Of a DNA stretch of 20,852 nucleotides, positions 6,909 through 12,899 are shown piece by piece (position 1 is the stretch's first letter; each line of letters begins with the position of its first letter). Under the pieces are notes generated by a model that saw nothing but the letters and a program-made list of their open reading frames with translations, had not been told where the DNA came from and made no database searches. The stretch spans positions 1 through 20,852 of the IMG/VR virus record IMGVR_UViG_3300030103_000184; one strand, given 5' to 3'. A program made the translations under genes and the position numbers. Source of the stretch: a virus.

Positions 6909-7086
6909 AATATCTTCCTTTCAATACTTTCCAACAAGTACACCAATATTTTCTTTTCATGCACTGTGGACAATCACTTAATGGTTTACCTTTTGCTCTT
7001 AGAACTTCTCCTTTTTTTAGCGGCACAATGTGCTTTTTCAGAAAATCCTTTAGGTCTTTTGCAATTGATTTTCCTTTTCCTCGCAT
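6901..7086 (-). CDS. Small Cys-rich basic protein, 5' part overlaps the upstream gene out of frame
   Basis: The 61-residue product has a basic helical N-terminus (RGKGKSIAKDLKDFLKKHIV). Its C-terminus holds DCPQCMKRKYWCTCW, with C39, C42, C49 and C51, a possible mini zinc-binding site. The first 33 codons overlap the end of the gene at 6986-7153 in the +1 frame. AGGAAG seven bases before the ATG supports independent initiation. The Cys segment lies outside the overlap and looks like the conserved part. The role is unknown; the overlap makes the N-terminus less certain than the rest. Confidence 0.6.
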   Translation of the reverse strand: MRGKGKSIAKDLKDFLKKHIVPLKKGEVLRAKGKPLSDCPQCMKRKYWCTCWKVLKGRYYA

Positions 7087-7153
7087 TACTCCACTTCCTT
7101 TTTTGGGGAGGCTTTGACACTTGCCGTGACATTTGTGACCTGCCCATAACCAT
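6986..7153 (-). CDS. Small basic protein with KGFSEKAHC motif
   Basis: This is a 55-codon gene starting ATG in a TAATG junction with the XhlA-like gene and ending TAA. The product contains MSRQVSKP, then CKRPKGFSEKAHCAAKKRR (31-49) and a Lys/Arg/Ser tail. The P-[KR]-G-F-[ST]-x-[KR]-A-H-C segment is one I recognise from small basic proteins encoded in phage structural clusters, which makes this frame credible although it is short and shares 101 nt with the next gene. A second ATG at residue 8 (MSRQV) is an alternative start. Function unknown; nucleic-acid binding is suggested only by charge. Confidence 0.62.
   Translation of the reverse strand: MVMGRSQMSRQVSKPPQKRKWSNARKRKINCKRPKGFSEKAHCAAKKRRSSKSKR
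7094..7099 (-). promoter_or_regulatory. Internal ribosome binding site for the 7086 start
   Basis: The minus strand reads AGGAAG at 7099-7094, followed by TGGAGTA and ATG at 7086. The site lies within the coding sequence of the 6986-7153 gene and would allow the overlapping frame to start on its own. Confidence 0.5.
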
Positions 7154-7311
7154 TAGAAAAACTTCTCAAGAACTGCTACTCCTATGATAACTCCATAAAT
7201 ACCCCATAAACGAGTATCTAATTTGTTAAGTTTATTATTAATACCATCAAATCTAGCATTACATACAGATTCATGTTTTTCCAACATTTTTAATAACTCT
7301 TTACTTGTCAT
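7153..7311 (-). CDS. Small membrane protein, XhlA-like
   Basis: The 52-residue product starts with MTSKELLKMLEKHESVCNAR, has a short coiled segment FDGINNKLNKLDTRLW, and ends in one membrane helix (WGIYGVIIGVAVLEKFF). The heptad of Asn/Lys/Leu/Asp running into a Trp-led C-terminal helix is the pattern of XhlA-type proteins, which assist holins in some Bacillus phages. The start directly abuts the upstream stop (TAA ATG) and the stop is shared with the next start (TAATG). A lysis accessory role is inference; simple virion membrane-contact functions are alternatives. Confidence 0.65.
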   Translation of the reverse strand: MTSKELLKMLEKHESVCNARFDGINNKLNKLDTRLWGIYGVIIGVAVLEKFF

Positions 7312-7596
7312 TTAACATTTCCATCTTCTTCTTGCTTGTCTCAAACGACTGTTTGGATCTTTTGCTGCTTTAGGAAATTTTTTCATTTGTCCAGCACTTC
7401 TTGCACAAAAGGACTTTCTTCTTTTAGCCGCTTTACTTCCTGCTTTAACTTTGCCAGTCACAGCAGTTTTTAATTTACTACCTGGATTATCTCTTCTATA
7501 ACGAGCAACACCTGCTTTAGTCATTCCCGCTCCAGATTTAGTGGAGCGGAAATACTTTTTAGTTTTAGGCGGTTGCTTGTCAGGCTTCCTTGCCAT
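7312..7596 (-). CDS. Small basic phage protein, DUF6321-like
   Basis: The 94-residue basic product carries MTKAGVARYRRDNPGSKLKT (25-44), KRRKSFCARSAGQMKKF and a C-terminal DPNSRLRQARRRWKC. This order of an N-terminal KAGV-x2-YRR-x-NPGSKL module, a KSFCAR module and a terminal R-W-x-C is the pattern of the small phage family I know as DUF6321. Its function is not established. It is joined upstream by TAATG to a structural gene and begins the run of tiny basic proteins. The family number is from memory; membership in the pattern is clear. Confidence 0.75.
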   Translation of the reverse strand: MARKPDKQPPKTKKYFRSTKSGAGMTKAGVARYRRDNPGSKLKTAVTGKVKAGSKAAKRRKSFCARSAGQMKKFPKAAKDPNSRLRQARRRWKC

Positions 7597-8000
7597 TATT
7601 CATAGCTCTTTCTAACTTGCATAATGATAGTGTAACTATCTGCTGATGAATGACCTACTGTAGTAAACATAATATCACCAGTTACACCAGAACTTGCAGG
7701 ATTGGTTAATCCCCCAAAAGATGTATAATCGTGGTGTCCACTTTGATTTTCACCTAACTCAATGCAAAAGTCATCTGTTGAGGCATCAAACAAAACTTTA
7801 ACTTTCATGCCATTACACTGCCACCAAATCTTTTCAATGGTAGCTCTAGTGCAAGCCTCTCCTCTAGCATTTGTTGCTAAAGCAGAAACATCAACTTTTT
7901 TTACTGCACTTTCACCTGATCCGTCAGAAATATTAGTGAATTTTAGAACAGCATTTTGATGTCCGTCTACTAAAGTTTGTGAGGTAACTGCGTCTGCCAT
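7596..8000 (-). CDS. Conserved small structural protein, unknown function
   Basis: The 134-residue product has VLKFTNISDGSGES (19-32), KKVDVSALATNARG, IEKIWWQCNGMKVKVLFDAS and a C-terminal DSYTIIMQVRKSYE. I recognise this beta-rich family from structural regions of marine phages (KVDVSAL...GM-x-V...GDI-x-F-x-T-x-G...YTII). AGGAG upstream of the ATG supports the start. Following the terminator and the 209-residue structural protein, it is probably a head or decoration component; the sequence alone does not prove this. Confidence 0.72.
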   Translation of the reverse strand: MADAVTSQTLVDGHQNAVLKFTNISDGSGESAVKKVDVSALATNARGEACTRATIEKIWWQCNGMKVKVLFDASTDDFCIELGENQSGHHDYTSFGGLTNPASSGVTGDIMFTTVGHSSADSYTIIMQVRKSYE

Positions 8001-8012
8001 ATTACTCTCCTA

Positions 8013-8642
8013 TTAATAAACTGAGTATTCTATTTCCAGAGTTGCACGGAAAGCAGTTAGAGCAGTATCACAAGCAGCACCTGCACATAAATATAAATTT
8101 TTACTTGCTATAGCTGCATTTATGTTTGGCTCAAACACATGGAAAGTACCAGCAGTTGCATCTAAATCTATATCTATTTCTGTCACAGAGTCTGTTGCAG
8201 ATATTCTTGGATTAAAAGAAGCTACTCCTGCACCAACAATCTCTGTTCCAGATGATATTGCAGTATTAGTTGCAGTTCCAGATGTTGCACTTAGTTGTAG
8301 ATTAGCTACTGACTGTGCATCACTTGCTGCCGCAGTTGTAATACCTATAACCACTTTATGAATGAAAAACTTACTTGCAGTTACTAAAGCATCTGGATGA
8401 TCAGTGTTTAATTCACCGAGCTCAACAAGAACATCATCGTCTGCATAAGTAACTGATCCTGCATTAGTATCGGCAAGACTTATTGCAAATGTTTGAATTT
8501 TTCTTGTACCCATAGATATAAGTTGTCCAGTTGAATTAACTGAAAACCCAGTTTCTGTTATAGCACCACTTGTGCCATCTTTATTTATTACATTAAATCC
8601 ACCCTCGGAACGGACTGGACCTGAAAAGGTTGTGTTAGCCAT
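8013..8642 (-). CDS. Structural protein, first gene after the capsid terminator
   Basis: The 209-residue protein starts MANTTFSGPVRSEGGFNVIN and contains TETGFSVNSTGQLISMGTRK. I recognise this N-terminal FSGPVRSEGGF pattern in marine phage virion proteins. The rest is Ala/Thr/Ser-rich beta-type sequence with a C-terminal TAFRATLEIEYSVY. No catalytic motif or membrane segment is visible. GGAG six bases before the ATG gives a strong start. It is the first gene of the leftward block beyond the terminator and may be a capsid surface or tail component. Its leader contains palindromes described separately. Confidence 0.72.
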   Translation of the reverse strand: MANTTFSGPVRSEGGFNVINKDGTSGAITETGFSVNSTGQLISMGTRKIQTFAISLADTNAGSVTYADDDVLVELGELNTDHPDALVTASKFFIHKVVIGITTAAASDAQSVANLQLSATSGTATNTAISSGTEIVGAGVASFNPRISATDSVTEIDIDLDATAGTFHVFEPNINAAIASKNLYLCAGAACDTALTAFRATLEIEYSVY

Positions 8643-8657
8643 GTTAGTCTCCTTGTC

Positions 8658-8684
8658 TTGGCCAATGTCGAACTTAATTGTTCG
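8658..8684 (-). promoter_or_regulatory. Palindromes in the leader of the 8642 gene
   Basis: Two dyads lie just upstream of the ribosome binding site. TTGGCCAA is a perfect 8-bp palindrome at 8658-8665, and CGAAC-TTAATT-GTTCG is a perfect 5-bp inverted repeat at 8669-8684. They could be an operator, an RNA-processing or protective hairpin, or chance. No uridine run follows either, so they are not terminators. Confidence 0.35.
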
Positions 8685-8697
8685 TCAAGGTAATTTA

Positions 8698-8726
8698 ACT
8701 ATACACAAAAAAAAGGGGTCTGAAAA
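8698..8726 (-). promoter_or_regulatory. Possible sigma-70-type promoter overlapping the terminator
   Basis: On the minus strand TTTTCA (8726-8721) is followed after exactly 17 bases by TATAGT (8703-8698). These match TTGACA at four of six positions and TATAAT at five of six. The -35-like element is the loop of the upstream terminator and the spacer contains its 3' arm and T run. It would restart transcription for the leftward structural block. AT-rich DNA gives such matches by chance, so support is moderate. Confidence 0.35.
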
Positions 8727-8734
8727 GACCCCTT
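8707..8734 (-). terminator. Intrinsic terminator after the major capsid gene
   Basis: Read on the minus strand, AAGGGGTC (8734-8727), loop TTTTCA and GACCCCTT (8720-8713) form a perfect 8-bp stem. A run of eight T follows at 8714-8707, partly shared with the stem base. It lies 20 bases past the capsid stop codon, in the largest intergenic gap of the window (8643-8753), and would end or attenuate the packaging/capsid transcript. Confidence 0.85.
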
Positions 8735-8753
8735 ATAAAATATGTAAATATTT

Positions 8754-9665
8754 TTATGCGGCTCCTGGAGAACCAAAGACACATCTTGGATCTGAAAAAC
8801 CAAAGGCGTAACGCTCTCTAGCTTTATATCTCATGTTGCCTGTGTCAAAGTCAGCTTCCATGCTTGTGCTTAATGGTATTCTTTCAAAATATTTGAAACC
8901 ATTAGGTGCATCTGTTTTTAAGAAAAACGCATCTGTATCAGTTAAGAAATGATTAATGGTGTAACCATCTGGTATCATCCCTCTGTTCTTAATAGCGTTT
9001 AAATCATTGTCAGATGTACCAACTCTTAGAGTTGACTCAAGCAGTCTGTCTGCAACAAATTGCAATGCAGGTGGAACAATTAATTTCATTCCTCTTAATG
9101 CAACAATCATGTTTCTTTCATCAACAAATTGTGAAATGTCAATCAAAGCATTTTCTAATGATGTTTCATTTAGATCTGCTGCAGTTGATGGTTCATTTCT
9201 AAATGTACCACCACCACCTAATGGGTGGTCTGTTGCACAAAGCTCTTTGCCATCACCACCTGCAAAACTTGAATCAAACGCATTGTTTAACACAGCAGCA
9301 GCTTTGACTTGCTTTGTGTGAGACATTGATCTTGCTAACGCTCTTGTATATCTAGCTCCAAGTTGATCATACAAATTGTCTTCCATAGCCTCTTCTGTTA
9401 ATGCAAAAGCTAATGCAATAGTTTCCATTGTATATCTTGAAGTGTAGACTTCGTTTGCTTGATCAAACTGTACTCCAGCACCTTCTGACTTTGTTGAAGC
9501 ATTACCAAATCCACTTAACATGACCTCTTCTTCAAATGCTCTATCTGAAGATTCAGTCTCAAAGATTTCAGTATGCTCTTGATCATAACGATCATATTCC
9601 ATGCCGAATAAAGCGTTAAGACCAGGTTCTAGTTCTTTAACTAGTTGTGCTCGTGATATAGCCAT
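8754..9665 (-). CDS. Major capsid protein, Mu gpT-like
   Basis: This 303-residue protein forms the head shell. The N-terminal arm contains LVKELEPGLNALFGMEYDRY and an acidic FETESSDRAFEEEV. A core follows with YTSRYTMETIALAFALTEEA, LGARYTRALARSMSHTKQVK and the loop CATDHPLGGGGTFRNEPS. Later parts are LRGMKLIVPPALQFVADRLL and the end KARERYAFGFSDPRCVFG. The order (acidic arm, EAMEDN helix, R-x-LARS helix, DHPL loop, VPPAL strand, Y-x-FGFSDPR C-terminus) is that of the Mu gpT-like major head proteins with an HK97-type fold. It lies directly after the scaffold-like, conserved and decoration-type genes, which fits. GGGAGA before the ATG supports the start. No cleavable delta domain is obvious. 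Confidence 0.88.
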   Translation of the reverse strand: MAISRAQLVKELEPGLNALFGMEYDRYDQEHTEIFETESSDRAFEEEVMLSGFGNASTKSEGAGVQFDQANEVYTSRYTMETIALAFALTEEAMEDNLYDQLGARYTRALARSMSHTKQVKAAAVLNNAFDSSFAGGDGKELCATDHPLGGGGTFRNEPSTAADLNETSLENALIDISQFVDERNMIVALRGMKLIVPPALQFVADRLLESTLRVGTSDNDLNAIKNRGMIPDGYTINHFLTDTDAFFLKTDAPNGFKYFERIPLSTSMEADFDTGNMRYKARERYAFGFSDPRCVFGSPGAA

Positions 9666-9678
9666 AATCTAATCTCCC

Positions 9679-10263
9679 TTACGCTAATCCTGCACCCTTT
9701 TGCCCAAATATGTGATTTTGAATCACAACATAGACATTGGTTGCATCTGATGAAACATCGCTATTCTCTGGATCTTGCGAAATATCAATCGCTTTCAGAG
9801 GTAAACCAGCGGTGGTTGCACCTGTTGTTACATCTAACTCTGCACCAGAAATACCAGTTACAGTAGAACCTGCGGTGGTATAAACGATGTCAAAGTTACC
9901 TAATAAATCTGCAACTGGAAATGCAGCATCAGCTTGGATTTCAAAGATAACATTTGGGTCATCTATAATGAAAGCCTCAATGTCCGCAGCATTTGTGCTT
10001 GCAGGGTAAAAGTTGGAAAAAGTTTCTTTTCCAGTTGTAGGGTCTGTAAACCTACAACCATTGAACACTCCAACTATTGGAACAGTACCACCATCAGCGT
10101 GAACTTCCACGCCTCCGCCAGTGACTTGCATAACCATGTCACCTTGAAATATAGCAGTTCCATAATTGGCAGCGATTCTATATCGGCTTTGACCACCAGT
10201 CCAAGGTGCACCACCTATCATTCTGATTGGTCTCATACCGAAAGCAGCATCTTGATTTGCCAT
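9679..10263 (-). CDS. Capsid decoration / head-stabilising type protein
   Basis: The 194-residue protein begins MANQDAAFGMRPIRMIGGAP and includes YRIAANYGTAIFQGDMVMQV, IVGVFNGCRFTDPTTGKETF and YVVIQNHIFGQKGAGLA. I recognise the AFG-[ML]-RP start plus YGT-x-IF-x-GD and GVF-x-G segments as a phage family encoded immediately before the major capsid protein in marine and cyanobacterial phages. The beta-rich sequence and the location fit a surface protein that binds assembled capsids. GGAG upstream of the ATG supports the start. The decoration role is inferred from position and family pattern. Confidence 0.72.
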   Translation of the reverse strand: MANQDAAFGMRPIRMIGGAPWTGGQSRYRIAANYGTAIFQGDMVMQVTGGGVEVHADGGTVPIVGVFNGCRFTDPTTGKETFSNFYPASTNAADIEAFIIDDPNVIFEIQADAAFPVADLLGNFDIVYTTAGSTVTGISGAELDVTTGATTAGLPLKAIDISQDPENSDVSSDATNVYVVIQNHIFGQKGAGLA

Positions 10264-10288
10264 TTTACTCTCCTAAGTAAGAATTTTA

Positions 10289-10741
10289 TTAACTTTGTCT
10301 CTTGCCACCAAAGTGTACTTGAGACTTTCTTTCCTTAGATATTGGCATTGCAGGGTTTGACTCTTTCATTAAATCCCTATCAACAGCCTCCATCTGGGTA
10401 TCTGTCTTATTCCTAAAGTAAGCATTTCTTTCTTCTACTATTTCTTCAGGAATCCGTGCTAATAAAAGTCCTCCTTGACCAATTACTCCAGCATTTTTGC
10501 CTTCATCAATCACGGGAAATTCTGCATCTGGATAATCCTCTGCACGAACAAGTTCATATCCCTCTCTTTGCCGTTTATGAACATTAGCTTTATCATCATA
10601 GTCCATAACTCGTTCTCTAATCCACCTATGCTTATAACCTATAGGTGCTGGTGGAGCATCTAATTGATTTGGCGGTGTCCAACCTTTTTTTCTTTCCTGT
10701 TTTTCACGAGTTGCAGACTCTCGACTGGTTCTATCCACCAT
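10289..10741 (-). CDS. Conserved protein between scaffold and decoration genes
   Basis: The 150-residue, highly charged product has KKGWTPPNQLDAPPAPIGYK (18-37), then HRWIRERVMDYDDKANVHKR and GYELVRAEDYPD. The C-terminus is disordered and basic (SKERKSQVHFGGKRQS). I recognise the GW-x-PP...P-x-GY-x-HRWIRE...REGYE-x-VRAE-x-YPD pattern from marine phages with the same gene order. The function is unknown; an assembly partner of scaffold or capsid is plausible. AAAGGAG inside the last codons of the scaffold gene places the start at the ATG. Confidence 0.74.
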   Translation of the reverse strand: MVDRTSRESATREKQERKKGWTPPNQLDAPPAPIGYKHRWIRERVMDYDDKANVHKRQREGYELVRAEDYPDAEFPVIDEGKNAGVIGQGGLLLARIPEEIVEERNAYFRNKTDTQMEAVDRDLMKESNPAMPISKERKSQVHFGGKRQS

Positions 10742-10744
10742 TTT

Positions 10745-11674
10745 TTAGGCTCCTTTCCTGGTTTCAATTTTAGATACCTCTTTTGCATATTGATCTAAAG
10801 GTATTCTCATTTTTTTAGCAAATGCAACTTGTCCAGGGGTAAGCTCTATTTGCTTTTTCCGCCCACTTGATACGGCTTTGCCGTTTGCAGGTGCGACAGT
10901 CTGGGCGACTTTTCTGTCACTCTGAAACTTATGAGGAAATTCAATTCTCATTCTTCTATCTATTTCCTTGTAATATTCATCTGTTGATGGATCAAATCCA
11001 TCTACACTTACTATTTGTTCGTGTATAGCTTGAGCACCACGAGACATTACCATATCTTGACCAAACCAAGTATTTTTACCAAGCCAAGATTGTAATTTTG
11101 GATCTATCTCTTGTTTTTCTTGGGCCTGCCTCGCTTGAGGTTGGTTTTCTTTACTTTGTCCCTCATCTGCTTTAGTTGCTGCATTTTCGGTTCTAAGTTT
11201 TTGTATTCTGAGCCTCTCATTTTCAATAGCAAGTCTAGCCATGAGGTCACTCGCTTCAGACATTTTTTCAGCATCTCCAGCATCAAAAGCCTCCTTGTAT
11301 AATTTTTTTGCACTAGCAGTTTGAGCTTCAATTCTATTTCCAAACTCTGAAGTATAGCCAGTATTTAGTTGTTGAAGTTGTTTTTGAAGCTCCTCATTTT
11401 TTCTTTTTTGTTCCTCTGCATATTTGTATGCAGCATCAGCTTCTTCTAAAGCAACTTTTCTTTTAGCAGTAAGTTGATTAATACGCTTTTGCACATTTTC
11501 TGAATACTCATCTAATTCTTCTTCAGATTGTTCAGAACGAACATCTGTTCGCTCATCTTCTTTTTCAACAACTGGTTGAGTCTCTACTTTTTTTTGCTCT
11601 GGTTCCTCGATGTCAACTATTACGTTTTCTTCGACAGAGTTTTCTTCTTTAATTTGTTCTTGTGTTTCATTCAT
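10745..11674 (-). CDS. Scaffold-like capsid assembly protein
   Basis: The 309-residue protein has an acidic N-terminus (Glu/Val-rich to about residue 55). A long coiled-coil region runs from about 60 to 165 (NVQKRINQLTAKRKVALEEA, then EEQKRKNEELQKQLQQLN). A compact middle follows (DPKLQSWLGKNTWFGQDMVM), and the C-terminus is basic (GRKKQIELTPGQVAFAKKMR). Acidic plus coiled coil plus basic C-terminal capsid-binding helix is the usual layout of scaffold proteins, and the gene lies between GroES and the capsid genes. A GTG at 11686 would add four residues, but GGAG sits six bases before the ATG at 11674, which I prefer. No protease motif is seen. Confidence 0.75.
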   Translation of the reverse strand: MNETQEQIKEENSVEENVIVDIEEPEQKKVETQPVVEKEDERTDVRSEQSEEELDEYSENVQKRINQLTAKRKVALEEADAAYKYAEEQKRKNEELQKQLQQLNTGYTSEFGNRIEAQTASAKKLYKEAFDAGDAEKMSEASDLMARLAIENERLRIQKLRTENAATKADEGQSKENQPQARQAQEKQEIDPKLQSWLGKNTWFGQDMVMSRGAQAIHEQIVSVDGFDPSTDEYYKEIDRRMRIEFPHKFQSDRKVAQTVAPANGKAVSSGRKKQIELTPGQVAFAKKMRIPLDQYAKEVSKIETRKGA

Positions 11675-11680
11675 CATGCT

Positions 11681-11684
11681 CTCC
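11681..11684 (-). promoter_or_regulatory. Ribosome binding site deciding the scaffold start
   Basis: GGAG at 11684-11681 is six bases upstream of the ATG at 11674 and only three from the ATG at 11677. The GTG at 11686, which overlaps the previous stop, precedes the site and so cannot use it. Confidence 0.5.
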
Positions 11685-11685
11685 A

Positions 11686-12156
11686 CTATACATAAGAAAT
11701 ATCTGTTGGATCAAGTATTTTTGCAATAATATTATCATCATTTATAAGTCTAAGCTCAAGTCCTTCCACTTTAAACCTATTTCCAGCATATCTGCCCATA
11801 AGTACCCATTCTTTCTCAGAACAGTACGCTCCATTTGGGAATTTATGAGTGTCTTGATATGCGTCTGGACCCATTTTGACAACATAAGCTACTACTGTTG
11901 CAAATGATTCTCTTTCTCTTGTTGCATCAGGTATGTATATGCCACCCTTAGTCTTTTCTTTCGGATAATATGGTATTACCAAAAGTCTATAACCAGTTGG
12001 TTGTGGCAACCTATTCAATGTAGATTCATCTAACTTTGAAGGATCATCTTCATTTTTGTTAGGTTCTTCATTTTTGAATCCTTTGCTTATTGCAGATGGT
12101 GTTGGGTTAATATTTTTTGCCAACAATCTGTCGGGAACATAAAGTTTTTTAGTCAT
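11686..12156 (-). CDS. groES: GroES-like co-chaperonin (Cpn10)
   Basis: The protein has 156 residues, against about 97 for bacterial GroES. Residues 50-150 fit the Cpn10 fold. GYRLLVIPYYPKEKTKGGIY (55-74) includes the likely mobile loop (KTKGGIYIPD) that contacts GroEL. FATVVAYVVKMGPDAY (85-100) follows, then GRYAGNRFKVEGLELRLIND (121-140) and DNIIAKI, which parallels the GroES end. The first 50 residues (RLLAKNINPTPSAISKGFKN and an acidic Asn/Lys part) are an extension absent from host GroES. T4 gp31 is the classical precedent of a phage co-chaperonin that refits host GroEL for capsid folding. The position just before scaffold and capsid supports that role. No GroEL gene is in the window. 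The gene overlaps the upstream stop by 8 nt. Confidence 0.82.
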   Translation of the reverse strand: MTKKLYVPDRLLAKNINPTPSAISKGFKNEEPNKNEDDPSKLDESTLNRLPQPTGYRLLVIPYYPKEKTKGGIYIPDATRERESFATVVAYVVKMGPDAYQDTHKFPNGAYCSEKEWVLMGRYAGNRFKVEGLELRLINDDNIIAKILDPTDISYV

Positions 12157-12340
12157 CTTCTATACCTTTCATCGAGGTTCTTATTTCTTCTATTACCCAA
12201 GTCATGCCTCGTATCTGACCTGTAATAAACCGATAGTCCTCAATGGAGTCTATCGAGCCATCTGCTAAAGACTGTGTTAATTCTTCTTGTCTTTTGCGAA
12301 TGTTCTTTAATAAATATTCCGCTAATTTAATTGCATCCAT
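12149..12340 (-). CDS. Small helical conserved phage protein
   Basis: The 63-residue product is MDAIKLAEYLLKNIRKRQEE followed by LTQSLADGSIDSIEDYRFIT and GQIRGMTWVIEEIRTSMKGI, ending EDD. The L-x-K-x-I-R-x-R...ADG-x-[IV]-x-S-x-EDY...GQIRG pattern recurs in marine phages near chaperone and scaffold genes; the role is unknown. A start at 12379 is possible but would add 13 Leu/Cys-rich residues and overlap the zinc-ribbon gene. The ATG at 12340 follows that gene's stop by two bases with GGAAA upstream, so I chose it. Confidence 0.7.
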   Translation of the reverse strand: MDAIKLAEYLLKNIRKRQEELTQSLADGSIDSIEDYRFITGQIRGMTWVIEEIRTSMKGIEDD

Positions 12341-12342
12341 AA

Positions 12343-12495
12343 TTAGGTTTCCACACAAGTAGTAAAGCAAACAGGACATTTATATTCTATATAACGATAA
12401 ATACCATACTCTGGTATTGGTTCCTCATGCTCTACTTCTTTCATAGCAACTTTATGAATATAACAAATAGCAACTTTCTTTTTTTCATCTTCCAT
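12343..12495 (-). CDS. Mini zinc-ribbon-like protein, 50 residues
   Basis: This short gene starts in a TAATG junction with the holin-like gene and ends TAA two bases before the next ATG. It encodes MEDEKKKVAICYIHKVAMKE, a middle EPIPEYGIYRYIEYKCPVC, and FTTCVET. C11-x2-H14 and C40-x2-C43 are spaced like the two knuckles of a zinc ribbon, and C47 is a spare thiol. Metal binding is inference. Similar tiny CPVC proteins are common in phages with unknown roles. Tight coupling on both sides supports that it is translated. Confidence 0.65.
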   Translation of the reverse strand: MEDEKKKVAICYIHKVAMKEVEHEEPIPEYGIYRYIEYKCPVCFTTCVET

Positions 12496-12890
12496 TACTT
12501 AGTTAAACCTTTTTGCTTCTCGTATGTCCGCAATCCACCAATTCCTAACATTCCGCCAAGAACAGTTAAAAGTGTACCCATATCAAATTCAGGTAGCTCT
12601 GGTAGCTCTGCACCAGCAAAACTCGCACCAAATATAATTAAATCTTTTACGATAAAATGATATGCAAAGGCAATCGCACAGACCCATCCAACAGCAGGTC
12701 GCCATCCACCCTTAAATATAGAACCACTTGCAGCCTCAGCTTTGTTTATTTCTAACTGGGCAAGTAACGCTTCTTGAGCGTGTTTTTCGGACATCGTAGC
12801 TATCTCGTGGGCGAGTTTTGCTTTTTGATCTGCGTCTGGAATAAATTTATCTAATAGTCCAGTAACTGGACCTATAAGTGCTTGTAACAT
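12495..12890 (-). CDS. Holin candidate, three-helix GTA-holin-like
   Basis: The 131-residue protein has an amphipathic N-terminus (GPVTGLLDKFIPDADQKAKL) and a charged helix (LAQLEINKAEAASGS). GGWRPAVGWVCAIAFAYHFI (61-80) follows, then a hydrophobic segment at about 82-95, a Glu/Pro-rich loop (ELPELPEF), and a final membrane helix at 104-120. GGWRP-x-VGW is the signature I associate with the three-membrane-helix holins first described in gene transfer agents. Holins make the inner-membrane hole that times lysis. AGGAGG five bases before the ATG is one of the strongest ribosome binding sites in the window. No endolysin lies nearby. Confidence 0.78.
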   Translation of the reverse strand: MLQALIGPVTGLLDKFIPDADQKAKLAHEIATMSEKHAQEALLAQLEINKAEAASGSIFKGGWRPAVGWVCAIAFAYHFIVKDLIIFGASFAGAELPELPEFDMGTLLTVLGGMLGIGGLRTYEKQKGLTK

Positions 12891-12899
12891 GGCTACCTC

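Noticed and set aside
6683-6973. Minus-strand frame of 96 codons overlapping the PSAYASG gene
   Set aside because: The other frame carries the conserved motif; this one has Leu/Lys-rich shadow composition and no conserved segment.
11104-11343. Minus-strand frame of 79 codons inside the scaffold-like gene
   Set aside because: Shadow of a Lys/Glu-rich coiled-coil region, with no start signal of its own.
12341-12379. Extended start at 12379 for the small helical protein
   Set aside because: It would add Leu/Cys-rich residues and overlap the zinc-ribbon gene, while the ATG at 12340 sits cleanly after that gene's stop.
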